64,000 nt of DNA from Icerya purchasi (Eukaryota; Arthropoda; Insecta; Hemiptera; Monophlebidae), in NCBI GenBank assembly GCA_039619475.1, contig CM077116.1, positions 250,985,440 through 251,049,439 on the forward strand. Reading direction: 5' to 3'. The notes beneath the pieces are model-generated. The model saw nothing but the letters and a program-made list of their open reading frames with translations. It was not told the origin of the DNA and ran no database searches. Positions 32,704 to 42,832 of the stretch are shown here, piece by piece (positions within the stretch are counted from its first letter, which is position 1; every line of letters starts with the position of its first letter). Position numbers and translations under genes: made by a program.

Positions 32704-33818
32704 TACTTGTTACGTTTGTGCGGAGGGCTGGGAGAGTTGAAGGATTCGATGAGAGACACTCGAGCGTCCAAGTTGGTAAGCTTATCTTCAATAACTTTCT
32801 GCGAGGCTCCTAGGCTTTTGAGTAGCTCAAGGATTTGAGATGATTCAGATGAGGCTGATTTACTTGTCAGAGGTTGTGTTTGATTGCTGCAAGGAGCTGT
32901 AGCCGCAATAGCAGCATATGAATTTTCATCCCTCGGACGACTACTTGGAGGTTCGGCACGTATGCGTTCAACGGCAGTAACCCTAAGTGGTTCACGCTGC
33001 GAGATTTTAGATTTGTAGTATGGGTAACCCTTGTAGTTAGCGATGTGGCTGCCTTTAGGTGGAATAGTCTTGGGAACCTTACATTCAGTGTGATTGTGGG
33101 CAGCTCCACATCTGACGCATCCAGGAGTTTTAGTGCAGTAGTTTACAGAATGTCCGTAATCCTGACACCTCTTACATTGAGGGAGTACTCTGACTTTCCT
33201 TGGAGGCTCGACAGTTACTCGGCAGTGGCATAGGTTAGTTATATTATAAATATCGCGGTTGTTATCACTAACCTTTAAATCTACCTTGAATAGCGGTAGC
33301 CGGATCATGGTCTGCTTGTCGTCAACACGTTTCTTAATGTGGACGTTAATGACGTTCATAACTTCATGGTCTGCGGCTTTCAGCTCGTCAACGATATTAG
33401 CAGTATCGATGGTGTGGTGAAGACCCCGAAAAAATATTGTAAATGGCTTTTCCTCCTGGAGCCTGTAGGTGTGGAATTTGATCGTGCCTAGCACCTTCCT
33501 AACATCTTCGGGAAGTTGCGATGCATTGGTAAGGACTATACGACATTTCCTGTAATCATCAGAAGTGTTTAGGAGTAATTTGAGTTCACCATTCGCAAGT
33601 GCTTTCATTTCATGCGGGGTGATACTTTCTGTTGCTAGAAGATCATGGAATTTCGCCATAGATTTTATCCCACTGATGAAAAAGGGTGGCGGTTTCTTCG
33701 TAACTGTGGCCGAAGGGTGCTGGGTGTTATTAGTTTCAGTAGGAGGTTGATTCGTTTCCATCGCTGAACTGGAGGAAGTCTGACCGGATGTTGTTTTCAA
33801 GTACTTTCGAATGCCCAT
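32703..33818 (-). CDS. Jockey-like ORF1 (Gag-like, three CCHC-type knuckles), main body
   Basis: The body is open for about 370 residues from ATG 33818. It has a Pro/Thr/Ser-rich N-terminal part (about residues 10-50), an RRM-like or Gag core with VRKVLGTIKFHTYRLQEEKP and FTIFFRGL, then zinc knuckles CKRCQDYGHSVNYCTKTPGC, CVRCGAAHNHTEC, and a Ser-rich tail ending in SPPHKRNK. Jockey Gag proteins bind element RNA and form ribonucleoprotein particles. The true start is probably the ATG at 33940, now separated by a one-base frameshift. Its stop overlaps the ORF2 start, so ORF2 would have been made by reinitiation. Confidence 0.85.
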   Translation of the reverse strand: MGIRKYLKTTSGQTSSSSAMETNQPPTETNNTQHPSATVTKKPPPFFISGIKSMAKFHDLLATESITPHEMKALANGELKLLLNTSDDYRKCRIVLTNASQLPEDVRKVLGTIKFHTYRLQEEKPFTIFFRGLHHTIDTANIVDELKAADHEVMNVINVHIKKRVDDKQTMIRLPLFKVDLKVSDNNRDIYNITNLCHCRVTVEPPRKVRVLPQCKRCQDYGHSVNYCTKTPGCVRCGAAHNHTECKVPKTIPPKGSHIANYKGYPYYKSKISQREPLRVTAVERIRAEPPSSRPRDENSYAAIAATAPCSNQTQPLTSKSASSESSQILELLKSLGASQKVIEDKLTNLDARVSLIESFNSPSPPHKRNK

Positions 33819-33826
33819 TTGTTGAG

Positions 33827-33940
33827 TCACGCATTTTCACTTCTAAGGGCTAAAGTTTCCTTCTCGAAACGAGAGTTGGCAGTTTTTAGTTGCTCAATTA
33901 CATTCTGGAGCTCTTCAAGCTTCTTCTGAAGTACTTCCAT
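33827..33940 (-). pseudogene. Coiled-coil N-terminus of ORF1, cut off by a frameshift
   Basis: The ATG at 33938-33940 opens a 37-codon frame rich in Leu/Glu/Lys heptads (VLQKKLEELQNVIEQLKTAN) that stops at TGA 33827-33829, where a one-base shift would join it to the ORF1 body. A leucine-rich coiled coil would be a plausible multimerisation segment for a Gag-like protein. Confidence 0.6.
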
Positions 33941-34455
33941 GTCTACCGTTACTACGCTAGGCCTAGCGGCCAGCGTGAATGTGTAACGAGAAAACAGTCA
34001 CGACGAAAGAAGTCGACCGATCGCGTAAAATTACGTTAGCAGCAATTACGGCGAATAACGAAACTAATTATCAATATTCAACAAGTACATGTAGTATATG
34101 TCACTTCCCACAAGGCGATCGGCGACACAACAACAAATCGACAGGCGACAGCGACAGACGACGGCGACATGCAACACAAGCCGCCGGGTGATTATATTAT
34201 CGATTAATTGATGAAAAGTTAAAAAGGTTTTTTTTATTTATTAAAAGCACTTGATATTATACTTTTATTGTGTAAATAAAAGAGAAATGAACGTTAAGAG
34301 TTGTAAACAGTTAGTAAAAAGTGAAGGGCAGGATGAAACTCACCTTTTTATTAAAAAAAACTAACAAAAAGGAGTCCGTCAACACATATTACTATCACTT
34401 TAAACACAGAGCAAATTAACGTTCAACCGCCGTTTACCATTTGACGGCTAATATG

Positions 34456-34468
34456 AGCATGCATTAGT
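34456..34468 (+). repeat. Target-site duplication, right copy
   Basis: Exact match to 29888-29900. Confidence 0.85.
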
Positions 34469-34573
34469 GTGTTAAAAGTTGTGTTAGTACCTTTTTTGTA
34501 AATAACTTGAGAATTTTATAGTTTAGTGTTGTGTTTCGTGTGTATAGAAACATCTTTTTTTTTTTTTTTGATA

Positions 34574-36701
34574 ATGGGCGAGTATGGAAGAAAACAAGCT
34601 CGATTAGTAAAGCTCATGGAAGAGGGTATGCAGGAAGAGAAAGGCGAAACAAGTGACACAAAATGTAATAATCCGTCTGATAATGACGAGGAGAAAGTGA
34701 CAGAAGAGAGCGATCATAAGAGTGAATCAGAGCAGGATGTGTCCAATGAAGAAGTTATCGAAAATACCTCAAATTCGTATTATCTTGAAATAGACAAGAG
34801 TACCAAATGAAATAAACATCCTTCTAGAAAAAACACGACAACTATGTCGGAAAATGTTATAAAACTTTTCCCAGAGTCTAAGCCAGCAACACGCAATCTA
34901 AAATCCATTTTGGAAATATGGCAATATTTCATAAGAACTGGTTGAAATTATAGTTGAACATACTAATAAACGTATCGAAAGTGTTAGTAGTAATTATAAG
35001 AGATAGAGATGATAATTCTGCTGATATCACTGAAATTCAGGCACTTATTGAACTGTTGTATTTAGCAAAGGTACTGACGTCTAATCGTTTAAATGTAGAC
35101 GAACAATGGAAAGGAACAGGAGTTGAAATTTTTCGATAGATTTTTATTCCTGCTTCAAAATCTCAGATTCGATGATAAAATGCTCAACTACGAAGGAAAA
35201 AAACAGATAAACTTGCACCGATTAGAGATTTGTTCGAAGCATTTATTCATAAATGTAAAATTGCCTACACACGTTTTGAATTTGTCACAACTTATGAAAA
35301 GTTAGAGGCATCCAGAGGAAGGTGCAGCTTTTTGCACTATATACCGAGCAAGCCAAATAAATATGGCTTAAACATATATGCCTTATCCTGTGAAAAAACG
35401 TTTTGTACAGCAAATCTAGAAGTTAAATCTTGGCAAGCAGCCTCCTGGATCTCATGCTGTTGACAATTCAGCATGAGCAATTGTTCTAAGAATGTGCGAA
35501 CCTATAAAAGAAACAAAAAGACACATTACGTGCGATAATTGGTTCACGGGAATCGATTTGATATATCGTCTTCTCCAAGAATTCAAGCTCACATATTTGG
35601 TAACTATTCGCAAAAATAAGTGAGAGTTACCAATTGAATTTAGTTGTCCCACAAACAGACCAGTTTCTTCAAGCATGTTTGCTTTCCAACAGAATTTAAC
35701 TCTCGTTTCATATATACACCAAGATGACCACAAAAAAATTTTTTTTACCCCCCTTGGGTTTGCTACCAGAGAGCATTAGCCCAGCAAAATGGAATAGATA
35801 CATGGAATAGAATAGAAATTATATTTTTATTTTGTCGACAATGGAATCAAGGAACACCCCTAGGACAGGAACAACAGAGAGAATAGGTAGAGAAAGAACA
35901 TAAGAGGCGTTGAAAGGAGCAGGGAGACCAAGCTTTAAAAGATGATAATGAAGTAACTCACGCTCACGAGATAAACCAGAACACTCGAAGAGCACGTGAT
36001 TCGCATCTCAAACATACTGGGAACCTTCAGGATCTAATGAACAAAAAGGAGATGCAGCCAAGGAAAATTAATTTAGAGAAGAAGGAAGGAGACTATGCGA
36101 GAAACGGAGACGAGATAATTTAGTAATTATAGACCGACGCAAACTGGGGAACTCATAGAACCAAGGACGAGAAAAATGTTCTATCAGTCTCCACTTTACG
36201 TCATGATGACAACGTAGACACAAACAGTGGAAAACACTTCGATTACAATGCTTGGAAAGGTGGAGTTGATTGTATCGATAAATTGTGCGCAGGTTATAAT
36301 TGTTCCCGTAATACTAAGAGATGGCCAATGGTAATTTTTTATTCTATGTTGAAGGTTGCCGGAATGAATTTTATGCTAGTCTATTTCGATAATAATAAAA
36401 AAATTCATATACCAAGGCGCCACTACCTTCAACAATTATCTTTTCATCCAACAGAAACGCATCTCAAAACGAGAGCACAGGTAACAAATATCCCAAGAAC
36501 GATAAAGGAAAGAATTTGAGAGAGTTGACTGGTGAACCTTCACCGAAAATAACAATACAAAATGCGCCTCCTAGTAGAGGACGCTGTGGTTATTGTGATC
36601 GGAAGAAAAACAGACCCACAAAAATTTCTTGCAAAAAATGTGGAAAATTCATGTGTGGGGAACATACTTTGCATATCCGAGTGTTATGCGGATCAGACTG
36701 A
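34574..36701 (+). pseudogene. piggyBac-like transposase, decayed and split
   Basis: The piece starts at ATG 34574 with an acidic Glu/Asp/Ser-rich N-terminus. Then, across frame changes, come ADITEIQALIELLYLA, RFLFLLQNLRFDDK, SKPNKYGLNIYALSCEKTF, IVLRMCEPIKETKRHITCDN, WFTGIDLIYRLLQEF and RPVSSSMFAFQ. An insertion occupies 35740-36171. After it come STLRHDDNVD, GGVDCIDKLCAGYNCSRNTK, RWPMVIFYSMLKVAGMNFML and KTRAQVTNIPRTI. The Cys-rich tail CGYCDRKKNRPTK, CKKCGKFMCGEH ends at 36701. The DNWF and GGVD Asp residues, two members of the piggyBac catalytic triad, are still there. No TTAA-flanked TIRs could be placed. Many frameshifts make it dead. Confidence 0.9.
35740..36171 (-). mobile_element. Family X 3' stub inserted in piggyBac
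   Basis: On the minus strand: PWFYEFPSLRRSIITKLSRL, FSHSLLPSSLN, CSLDPEG, NHVLFECSGLSRERELLHYH, LLKLGLPAPFNASYVLSLPI, then a short 3' UTR and A tail (T run 35740-35746). AAAAAT flanks it at 35734-35739 and 36172-36177; removing the stub restores the piggyBac reading KKNVLSVSTL. The stub is 432 bp. Confidence 0.8.
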
Positions 36702-37740
36702 AAATAATTTGTAAGTGTCTTTTCTTTGTAAATAGACATTATAAAATTTTATTTTATATAAGGTTAAGTAGGTAAATACACTAAATATAAAGTAATAATC
36801 CGTAAAAGTACGTATTATGATTAGGTATCATTTATTCATGTAAGTAGCAACAGTAAAAATTGATACTTTATAATCTATGTACACACAAAAGTATTAAAAT
36901 GTATTAAAATATGTATTATTTCATGTACTAAAAAAATATATTATCTATCATCTTTCAAGCAGACGAAACAATGGCAGACTGGGAATTAATTGTATGTTGA
37001 ATACTGCGCGGAGGTGGTTGAATTTCGACAGCGGGTGTACTCGAAGGTTAAGTTGCTGCTTCCTCGCCCACCTTCTTTTCTAAAATTTTAGGTTCGAATC
37101 TTCTACCTCTTTTCAAAATATTTCACTCCAAATAGGACATTTGTGCTCCGTCTTTTTCTAATAATCTATCTCGCCTAGCTGTTCAACCTACGCTTCCTTT
37201 CAACCCGCAGTTTCTTGATTTTCTGTTACTTCGGCGTTCAGCCATACCTTCTTCTTATTTTCATTTTCTCTGACATCTTCTTCACGTTTGCCCTCTTTAC
37301 CCGAACGATGCGGCTTTCTGTGCATATTCTTTTTAAGTATGCATCCCTTTTACATGTACGTTCGATTTTTGTAGTCGTAACTCCTTAAATTTTCTCCCCT
37401 TTAAATTTCATTACACATCCTGTTGATTTTATTAATTTTTCCAGCGTATTTTAAACACCTCTAAACCGTTAAATTATTTCATAATGTCCTGCCTTTTCCT
37501 TATCGATAATTTTACGCATTATTAATTTAATTAACATATTATCATTCACCATATTTGTGATTAAAATTAATTTATAACACAATTAACGCGTTTTTAATAA
37601 ACCAGATATTTATTAAAAACGCGTTATAAATTAATCTTTAATTATATCATTAATTTAGTTGTAATAACAAAACATCTCGGGAAACATTTCGTTAATACCA
37701 ACAAGTGATATATGTATTAGCAATGAGAATCAAAAAACGA
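36702..37740. other. Spacer with a palindromic hairpin and a possible degraded coding stretch
   Basis: 37585-37625 is an inverted repeat: AACGCGTTTTTAATAAA, a 7-nt loop, and its complement. The arms extend outward past a 7-bp interruption (CACAATT). On the minus strand 37300-36960 has Lys/Glu-rich readable pieces in several frames, but no family was recognised. Confidence 0.5.
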
Positions 37741-38189
37741 TTTTTTTCCCCCCATTTCAGGAGGTCCACACACTGCATGTAACTACCTGGGGTATCGCAG
37801 TGAGTGGACCCACGTTTTAAATCAGAATCCTCGGCTCGTTAGACTGAACGAAGGTCATAAAGTTGTTCAAAGTGGCAGGGGTATTTGAGAGGATGTCTGC
37901 AAGTGATGTAATCTGGCCACAAAGTGTAATGTAACAGTCGTATTGCTCGAATTCGAGCGTCGTGACTACCTATTCGTTCATTCTAGTTGTACAGAATAGG
38001 TAGCGCTCATAGCAATTATTATATGCAACGCAGGTGTACACACGCAAGAAGACTACATTCGGAACTGATAGTAGCCGCTTGTTATCGCGCCACTAGTGCA
38101 GTCCCGTGTGTGTCTGCTGTGTACTGACCTAGCGCGCATATGATGTTGAACGTGGTGGTTTGCCATTGCCTGCCACGTGATTATTAGCG

Positions 38190-38290
38190 ATTATTTATTT
38201 ATTTATTTAATTTTTGTAATAAGTTTGTCGTCGCTCGGGATCGAACCCGTGGCCGCCATATCGGAAGTCAAGCGCTCTAGCAACTTTAAA
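38190..38290 (-). repeat. tRNA-derived SINE head, 5'-truncated
   Basis: On the minus strand TTGCTAGAGCGCTTGACTTC resembles a tRNA D-arm to anticodon arm, and GGTTCGATCCC (38237-38247) is a B box. An (AAAT)n stretch follows. Further downstream GTGGCAGGCAATGGCAAACC (about 38150-38175) may be SINE body, continuing to a G/A-rich end near 37745-37760. It is fused directly to the coding end of the RNase H-bearing element. Confidence 0.55.
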
Positions 38291-40010
38291 ATGTGCGCAT
38301 TTCAGCCAGATGTGCGTAACTGATGGGTATTCATCGATAGAACAAAGTGGGCAGGTACTTTGGTCTTGTTTGAGGATGAAGTCGTGGAAAAAAGACGTAT
38401 GTCCCGTTCTCAGGCGATTGACTGCCGAGAACACACTGCGTTCCGTTCCGACTGGAAGCCACCATGGCTCCGTCGTAGGTTTCAATTCTCTGAAAAAAGT
38501 GGAATGAGACATCCAGTCATTATTCCACTGTGCGAAGACTGCATCCGATAGGAAATTTCTCAGGGATAATGGACCGTAAGAAAATAGCAGCATTGAGCAC
38601 ATGATGGATGACCGAGCGACCAGGTCCACCCGATCATTCCCCGGAATTCCGACATGACTAGGGACCTACAAAAAAACAACTCGGCGTCATCTTCGGCTCA
38701 GCTGGTACAAGGTAGCCGGAACTTCTAGGACCATTGGTGATTCAGGGTGATCCAACTGGAAAACACGTATGGACTGCAAGGAATCAGTCACCAATAAAAT
38801 TCCGAGCGGTTGGAGTCTCAGTTCTAAATATGCCTGAAGACAAAACAACACAGCATACATCTCGGCTTCCGCGATCGATTCAACGTTGTTCAACCCCGTA
38901 TGCCCTCTGTGATTCCGCCTATTTCGAAAGCGCATGCAGCTGGGGCAACCTTTGACTTATCAGCTTTGAATCCATCAGTGTATGCTTTCGAAAATGTTAT
39001 GTATTTATTAATAATACCGAGCGCCCTGTGCCCTCGCTGCGCTGGTGGATAATTGTTATCGGTGAGGGTTGTAATAGTTTCTACCTGAAAAGAAGCTCAG
39101 GATGGAGGTAGTTTTAAATACTCCATTCTGGGTGTAAAGTTCGACTTTATGTTATTTTTTAACAAAATTGCGTTGACTTCGGGTAGATCATCTTTGGAAA
39201 AATCAGACTCTATAATTACGTCACTGTGATTCTCCGCAGCCCATGAAAGCATATCGCGGTAAGTAAAGAATTTTCTACTATAAGATAAATGTGGGACACC
39301 AGCTAACGAACATAGGCTTTTAGCTGGGGATGTACGATGGGCGCCGAGTATCATGCAAATAGCGACGTTATGGATTTTATCAAGTGTTTTTAATAAGGAA
39401 CCATCCGCTGACGAGTACACCTGACTTCCATAATTGATTTTGCTGAGGACTACTGCTTTGTAAATATTTAGAATTAGCTTTGGTTGGACGTTAAATTTAT
39501 GATTTGACAGGAACTGAATCACCCTTAATGATTGGAGGGATTTAACTTTTAAATCAGATATAAAGGGTTTCAAAGTCAGTTTGGCGCCCATCAAGATGTC
39601 AAGGAAAGTTGCTATTGTTTTATAAGGAATTGTGTTACTGTTCAGTTGTAGTAAGAGCGGATTCTGAATGAGGCGACCTTTATGGAACACAACATATTAA
39701 GACTTCTAAGAGGAGAAATCTAGTCCGTTGTTTCGATTACTGCAATCTATTAATGGTGTTTTACAGGATTGACTGGGCCAAGGAAGGAATATTAGATGAC
39801 ACGGATATGTTTAGATCATCTACCCATAGGCGAGCACTCACTGGAAGCCTGATGCAGTCAACAGTATCGTTTACATAGAGAATAAAAAGGGTAGCACTTA
39901 AGGCGAAACTTTGAGGTACCACATTTTCTATTGGAACTTTGCTCGAAATCGATGAGACAATTCGAATTTGAATCCATCGATTAAAATTTTGTCTACGCAA
40001 CTTAAGCCTG
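38290..40010 (-). pseudogene. Non-LTR element RT C-terminus with RNase H domain
   Basis: In minus-strand order: NRWIQIRIVSSISSKV, ENVVPQSFALSATLFILYVN and RLWVDDLNIS (motif C, 40000-39761); the thumb YKTIATFLDILMGAKLTLKP, FLSNHKFNVQPKLILNIYKA, SKINYGSQVY, DKIHNVAICMILGAHRTSPA, KSLCSLAGVPHL (39690-39097); RNase H with YTDGFK, SIAEAEMYAVLFCLQAY, LLVTDSLQSI and VPSHVGIPGNDRVDLVARSS; and a Cys/His end STCPLCSIDEYPSVTHIWLK C. RT plus RNase H is found in I- and LOA-type elements. The TDG, AE, TDS and final Asp positions of RNase H are still recognisable. Frameshifts and stops occur near 39700 and 38690. The 197-residue block at 39097-39690 is the longest open piece. Confidence 0.8.
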
Positions 40011-41749
40011 TATATGGGGCAGGGATAAAGTCGACACCTGGCCTAATGTGGTATCACTACCAGGTGTCATTCATTAACAGCCCCTTCTAGATGAGCACAA
40101 CTGCGTGATTTTTCAATACCGATTTCAAGACTAAATGTTCCAAGTCGACGCGGTGCCGTTATGTTTAATAAATTTGATTTTTGGCCATTATTTTTTATCG
40201 TGTGTTCTCATTCACACAAGTTACTTGGGTATACTTTTAGAGCGAGTTTTTCCACAATTTCTGCAGGAGAAGGTTACACGTGTACAACTTGGAATTCTTT
40301 ACATTTATGTATCGATATTATTAAAAAGTTTATTTCAGCCGGCAGACATTTTATATACATACAAAGATTTCTTTTTACTCGTTCTACAACACGTATGCGT
40401 AATATACAATGTTAGTTTTTCATCTGAAATTGCGTCCAGCTTCCGCAACCGGCGCATATTTCAAAAATCTACTAGAAACTGAATTCATATAAAAACTTCC
40501 TAAACTCTTCCAAGGTAATTGCGTAGTTAGACAGTTTCGGCCGAGTGGAACTAATAACGAAGCAGAACAATTAAACATAATATCGTAGTCGGCCCCGGCT
40601 TCTTTTCTTTCAAACTGCGTGGTTCGATTCATATTAGTTGCAAAAAAGAAAAAGAAGAAGAAGAACAAAAAGAATTCCATACCGTAACTGAGTATGACCA
40701 AAAAAAAGATAATATTCTTTTGATTTTCGCGATTTATATTATTAGTGTAAGAGCAGCTTCGGCCGCGTAAATTTACACTTCTTATAAAATGGAAACTATT
40801 CTCTGTTATTATTTGTTTTCCCCCTTTTTTACAAGTCGCGCCAAAGTCATAATCAAAACTTAAAAAATACCAAAAGTTAATCTATACTTAATTCGGCTCA
40901 TTTTGACGGAATAATGTAAGGCGGCAAACTGAAAACAGCGGTGACAGAATGTAAAATATGATCTGGGGGACGTCACTGAAAAGGAAAGAAAATTAATAAA
41001 AGGTGAACAAAGAAGATATTTCAAACGGGTCATTAAAGAAATTTGCTGCAGAGCCGATGATAAAGAACTATAATGTGTGAGAGACTTGGCGATGGATGAA
41101 AGCTCTTTTTCGATGTGTGTGCTCTTCGAAAAAGCACACTAAAAGATGCGTTACCTCTGTACCTAATTTAATCTCGCATTATAGAGTCCAAAACGGGAGC
41201 GACCTTCTGCCGGTAGGCGATTAAAACTATAATAATCGAGACCACGAATTAAAAAAATTACATGCTTTTTAACTAAAGCTCCTCGCGTAGCAACAATTGT
41301 GAAAATGCGATATACATACGGATACGATTACTTTATTAATTAGCTGCAGTAATTCGCGCCTACGTGGCTACACTTGAAAATGCTTGGCAATGTTATCGTT
41401 TCCTGTTCCGGTCCACATATCGTCTTCTTAAAAGTACACATATCTTTCATCGATTAATCTGTGAGAGGATTAAAATTCGGCAAAGTCGCTTACGCGTTAT
41501 TTTTCTAACGATCAGGCCGTGTTCGTTTTCGGAATCAACGGCGTCAGCGGGTCTATCGCAGAAACGTATAAATCGTTAAAATCTGAAAAACCAAGATGAT
41601 TACTTCTCCAAGTGCGCAGCTTAGTCTTTACATTTTACACTTGCAAGCTGCTTGCATATCGAGGATTGAGAAGTTGTTACATTATTAGCCGGGTGCGTTT
41701 TCCTTTTCATCGTATTTCGCTTCAAAAAGGCAATGTTTTTCTTCGACCT

Positions 41750-42120
41750 GTCTATACGGGAGAGTTCTCGATGGACGGCGAAGAAAATAACGTAAAGAAA
41801 ATTCGGCGGAGCGCGCTCGAAGGGGTGAGGTAGTCGATTTAATAGATTGCAGCAGCAGCAGCGGTTGGCGCGAGGGACGGCGGGGTTGTGGCAGTAGGAA
41901 AAAGCTTGAATTTGCCGGTGTAAAAGGATTTCGTTCTGATAAATGCACACAGTCGACGGCGCTGCTGGCATTATATTATTATTCGGCGAAAGTTCACCGA
42001 CCGACAAATGCGCGCAAACCATTTTCACTGCACTACGTTGTTCCAGAAAGCTCAACTTTGGCGCGAGAAGTGTGTTCTCGTAAGTGTGACCGTATTTGCC
42101 GGTTCGGTGTAACGGTGAAC
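41750..42120 (+). promoter_or_regulatory. GC-richer island, weak candidate promoter or first exon
   Basis: The stretch is visibly richer in CG dinucleotides than its surroundings (for example GGCGGAGCGCGCTCG, GACGGCGCTGCTGGC) and has a GCAGCAGCAGCAG run. TTCTCGTAAGTGTG at about 42074-42087 contains a consensus 5' splice-site GTAAGT. A 144-codon minus-strand frame crosses it but is Cys/Arg-rich without motifs. A host regulatory role is a guess. Confidence 0.2.
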
Positions 42121-42773
42121 TTCTAATACTGGCGCGTGTTACTGTTGGAGTGTAAACGTTAGCTTAAATGAACAAGTTGTTTTCATCTGCGTCTACTGTA
42201 TTCAGACACACACACTTTGTTTGCCTTGCATCGTTGTTTAAATTTTTCCGATCGAATGAATAATACGGCTTTTTCTTCCGTCTTCAGATACTAAATCTGT
42301 TGTAATCGTCCGCGTTTGTCCCAAAGAAACACCACACGGACTTCGCTTAATCATTTTACGACCTTTTTTCGCAACGTCTCATGATGACCTAATAAAATGT
42401 CGCAACGATTCTAATTACATCGTTATCGAGAAAAAGTTTTATAAAAACAATTTTCGTTTAAGCCGACTTTTAGCTGCTCCGAAGTCCTATTCTTTCCTTT
42501 TTACTTTTTCTAAGGATTTCTTTTTCTTCCACACCCGCGGACATTTGTGCAGCAGCTGGCGTTAATTTTTTTTTGTATTGTCTTCAACAGAAGGCAGCGA
42601 ATAAACAACATTCAGCCAAAAATTGACCGCTCTAGGACCCTAGATTACCGAAAATAACAAAAATTCCTTTTAACTAGTTGAGCGCCGGTCCGATTCTCGT
42701 CCAGCGGAAGCTTCCGATTATGTACCATATTATTTTCCGCGTACAAAGCGCAAAACCACACTAATTGTTATCG

Positions 42774-42832
42774 ATTTATTTATTTAATTATTTATTTATT
42801 TATTTATTTATCGATTTATTTATTTATTTACT
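42774..42832. repeat. (ATTT)n microsatellite
   Basis: Imperfect ATTT repeats interrupted by ATCG. Confidence 0.8.

Larger units (their letters stand above)
29901..34455 (-). mobile_element. Nearly complete Jockey-like element (4.55 kb)
   Basis: Minus-strand order: 5' UTR (34455-33941), ORF1 (33940-32703), ORF2 (32703-30062), 3' UTR with AATAAA (complement at about 29935) and an A-rich tail (T runs 29901-29924). Thirteen-bp duplications flank it. The 34200-34455 part is AT-rich and could include foreign sequence, but the duplication places the 5' edge there. About five disabling lesions plus one catalytic substitution separate it from an active copy, so it is the youngest-looking coding element in the window. 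Confidence 0.85.

Noticed and set aside
37093..37105. A B box (GGTTCGAATCT) as part of a SINE
   Set aside because: No A box or tRNA-like fold lies upstream at the right distance.
41621..42055. A 144-codon minus-strand ORF as a host gene
   Set aside because: No motif, Cys/Arg-rich composition, and it lies in a CG-rich stretch where chance open frames are expected.
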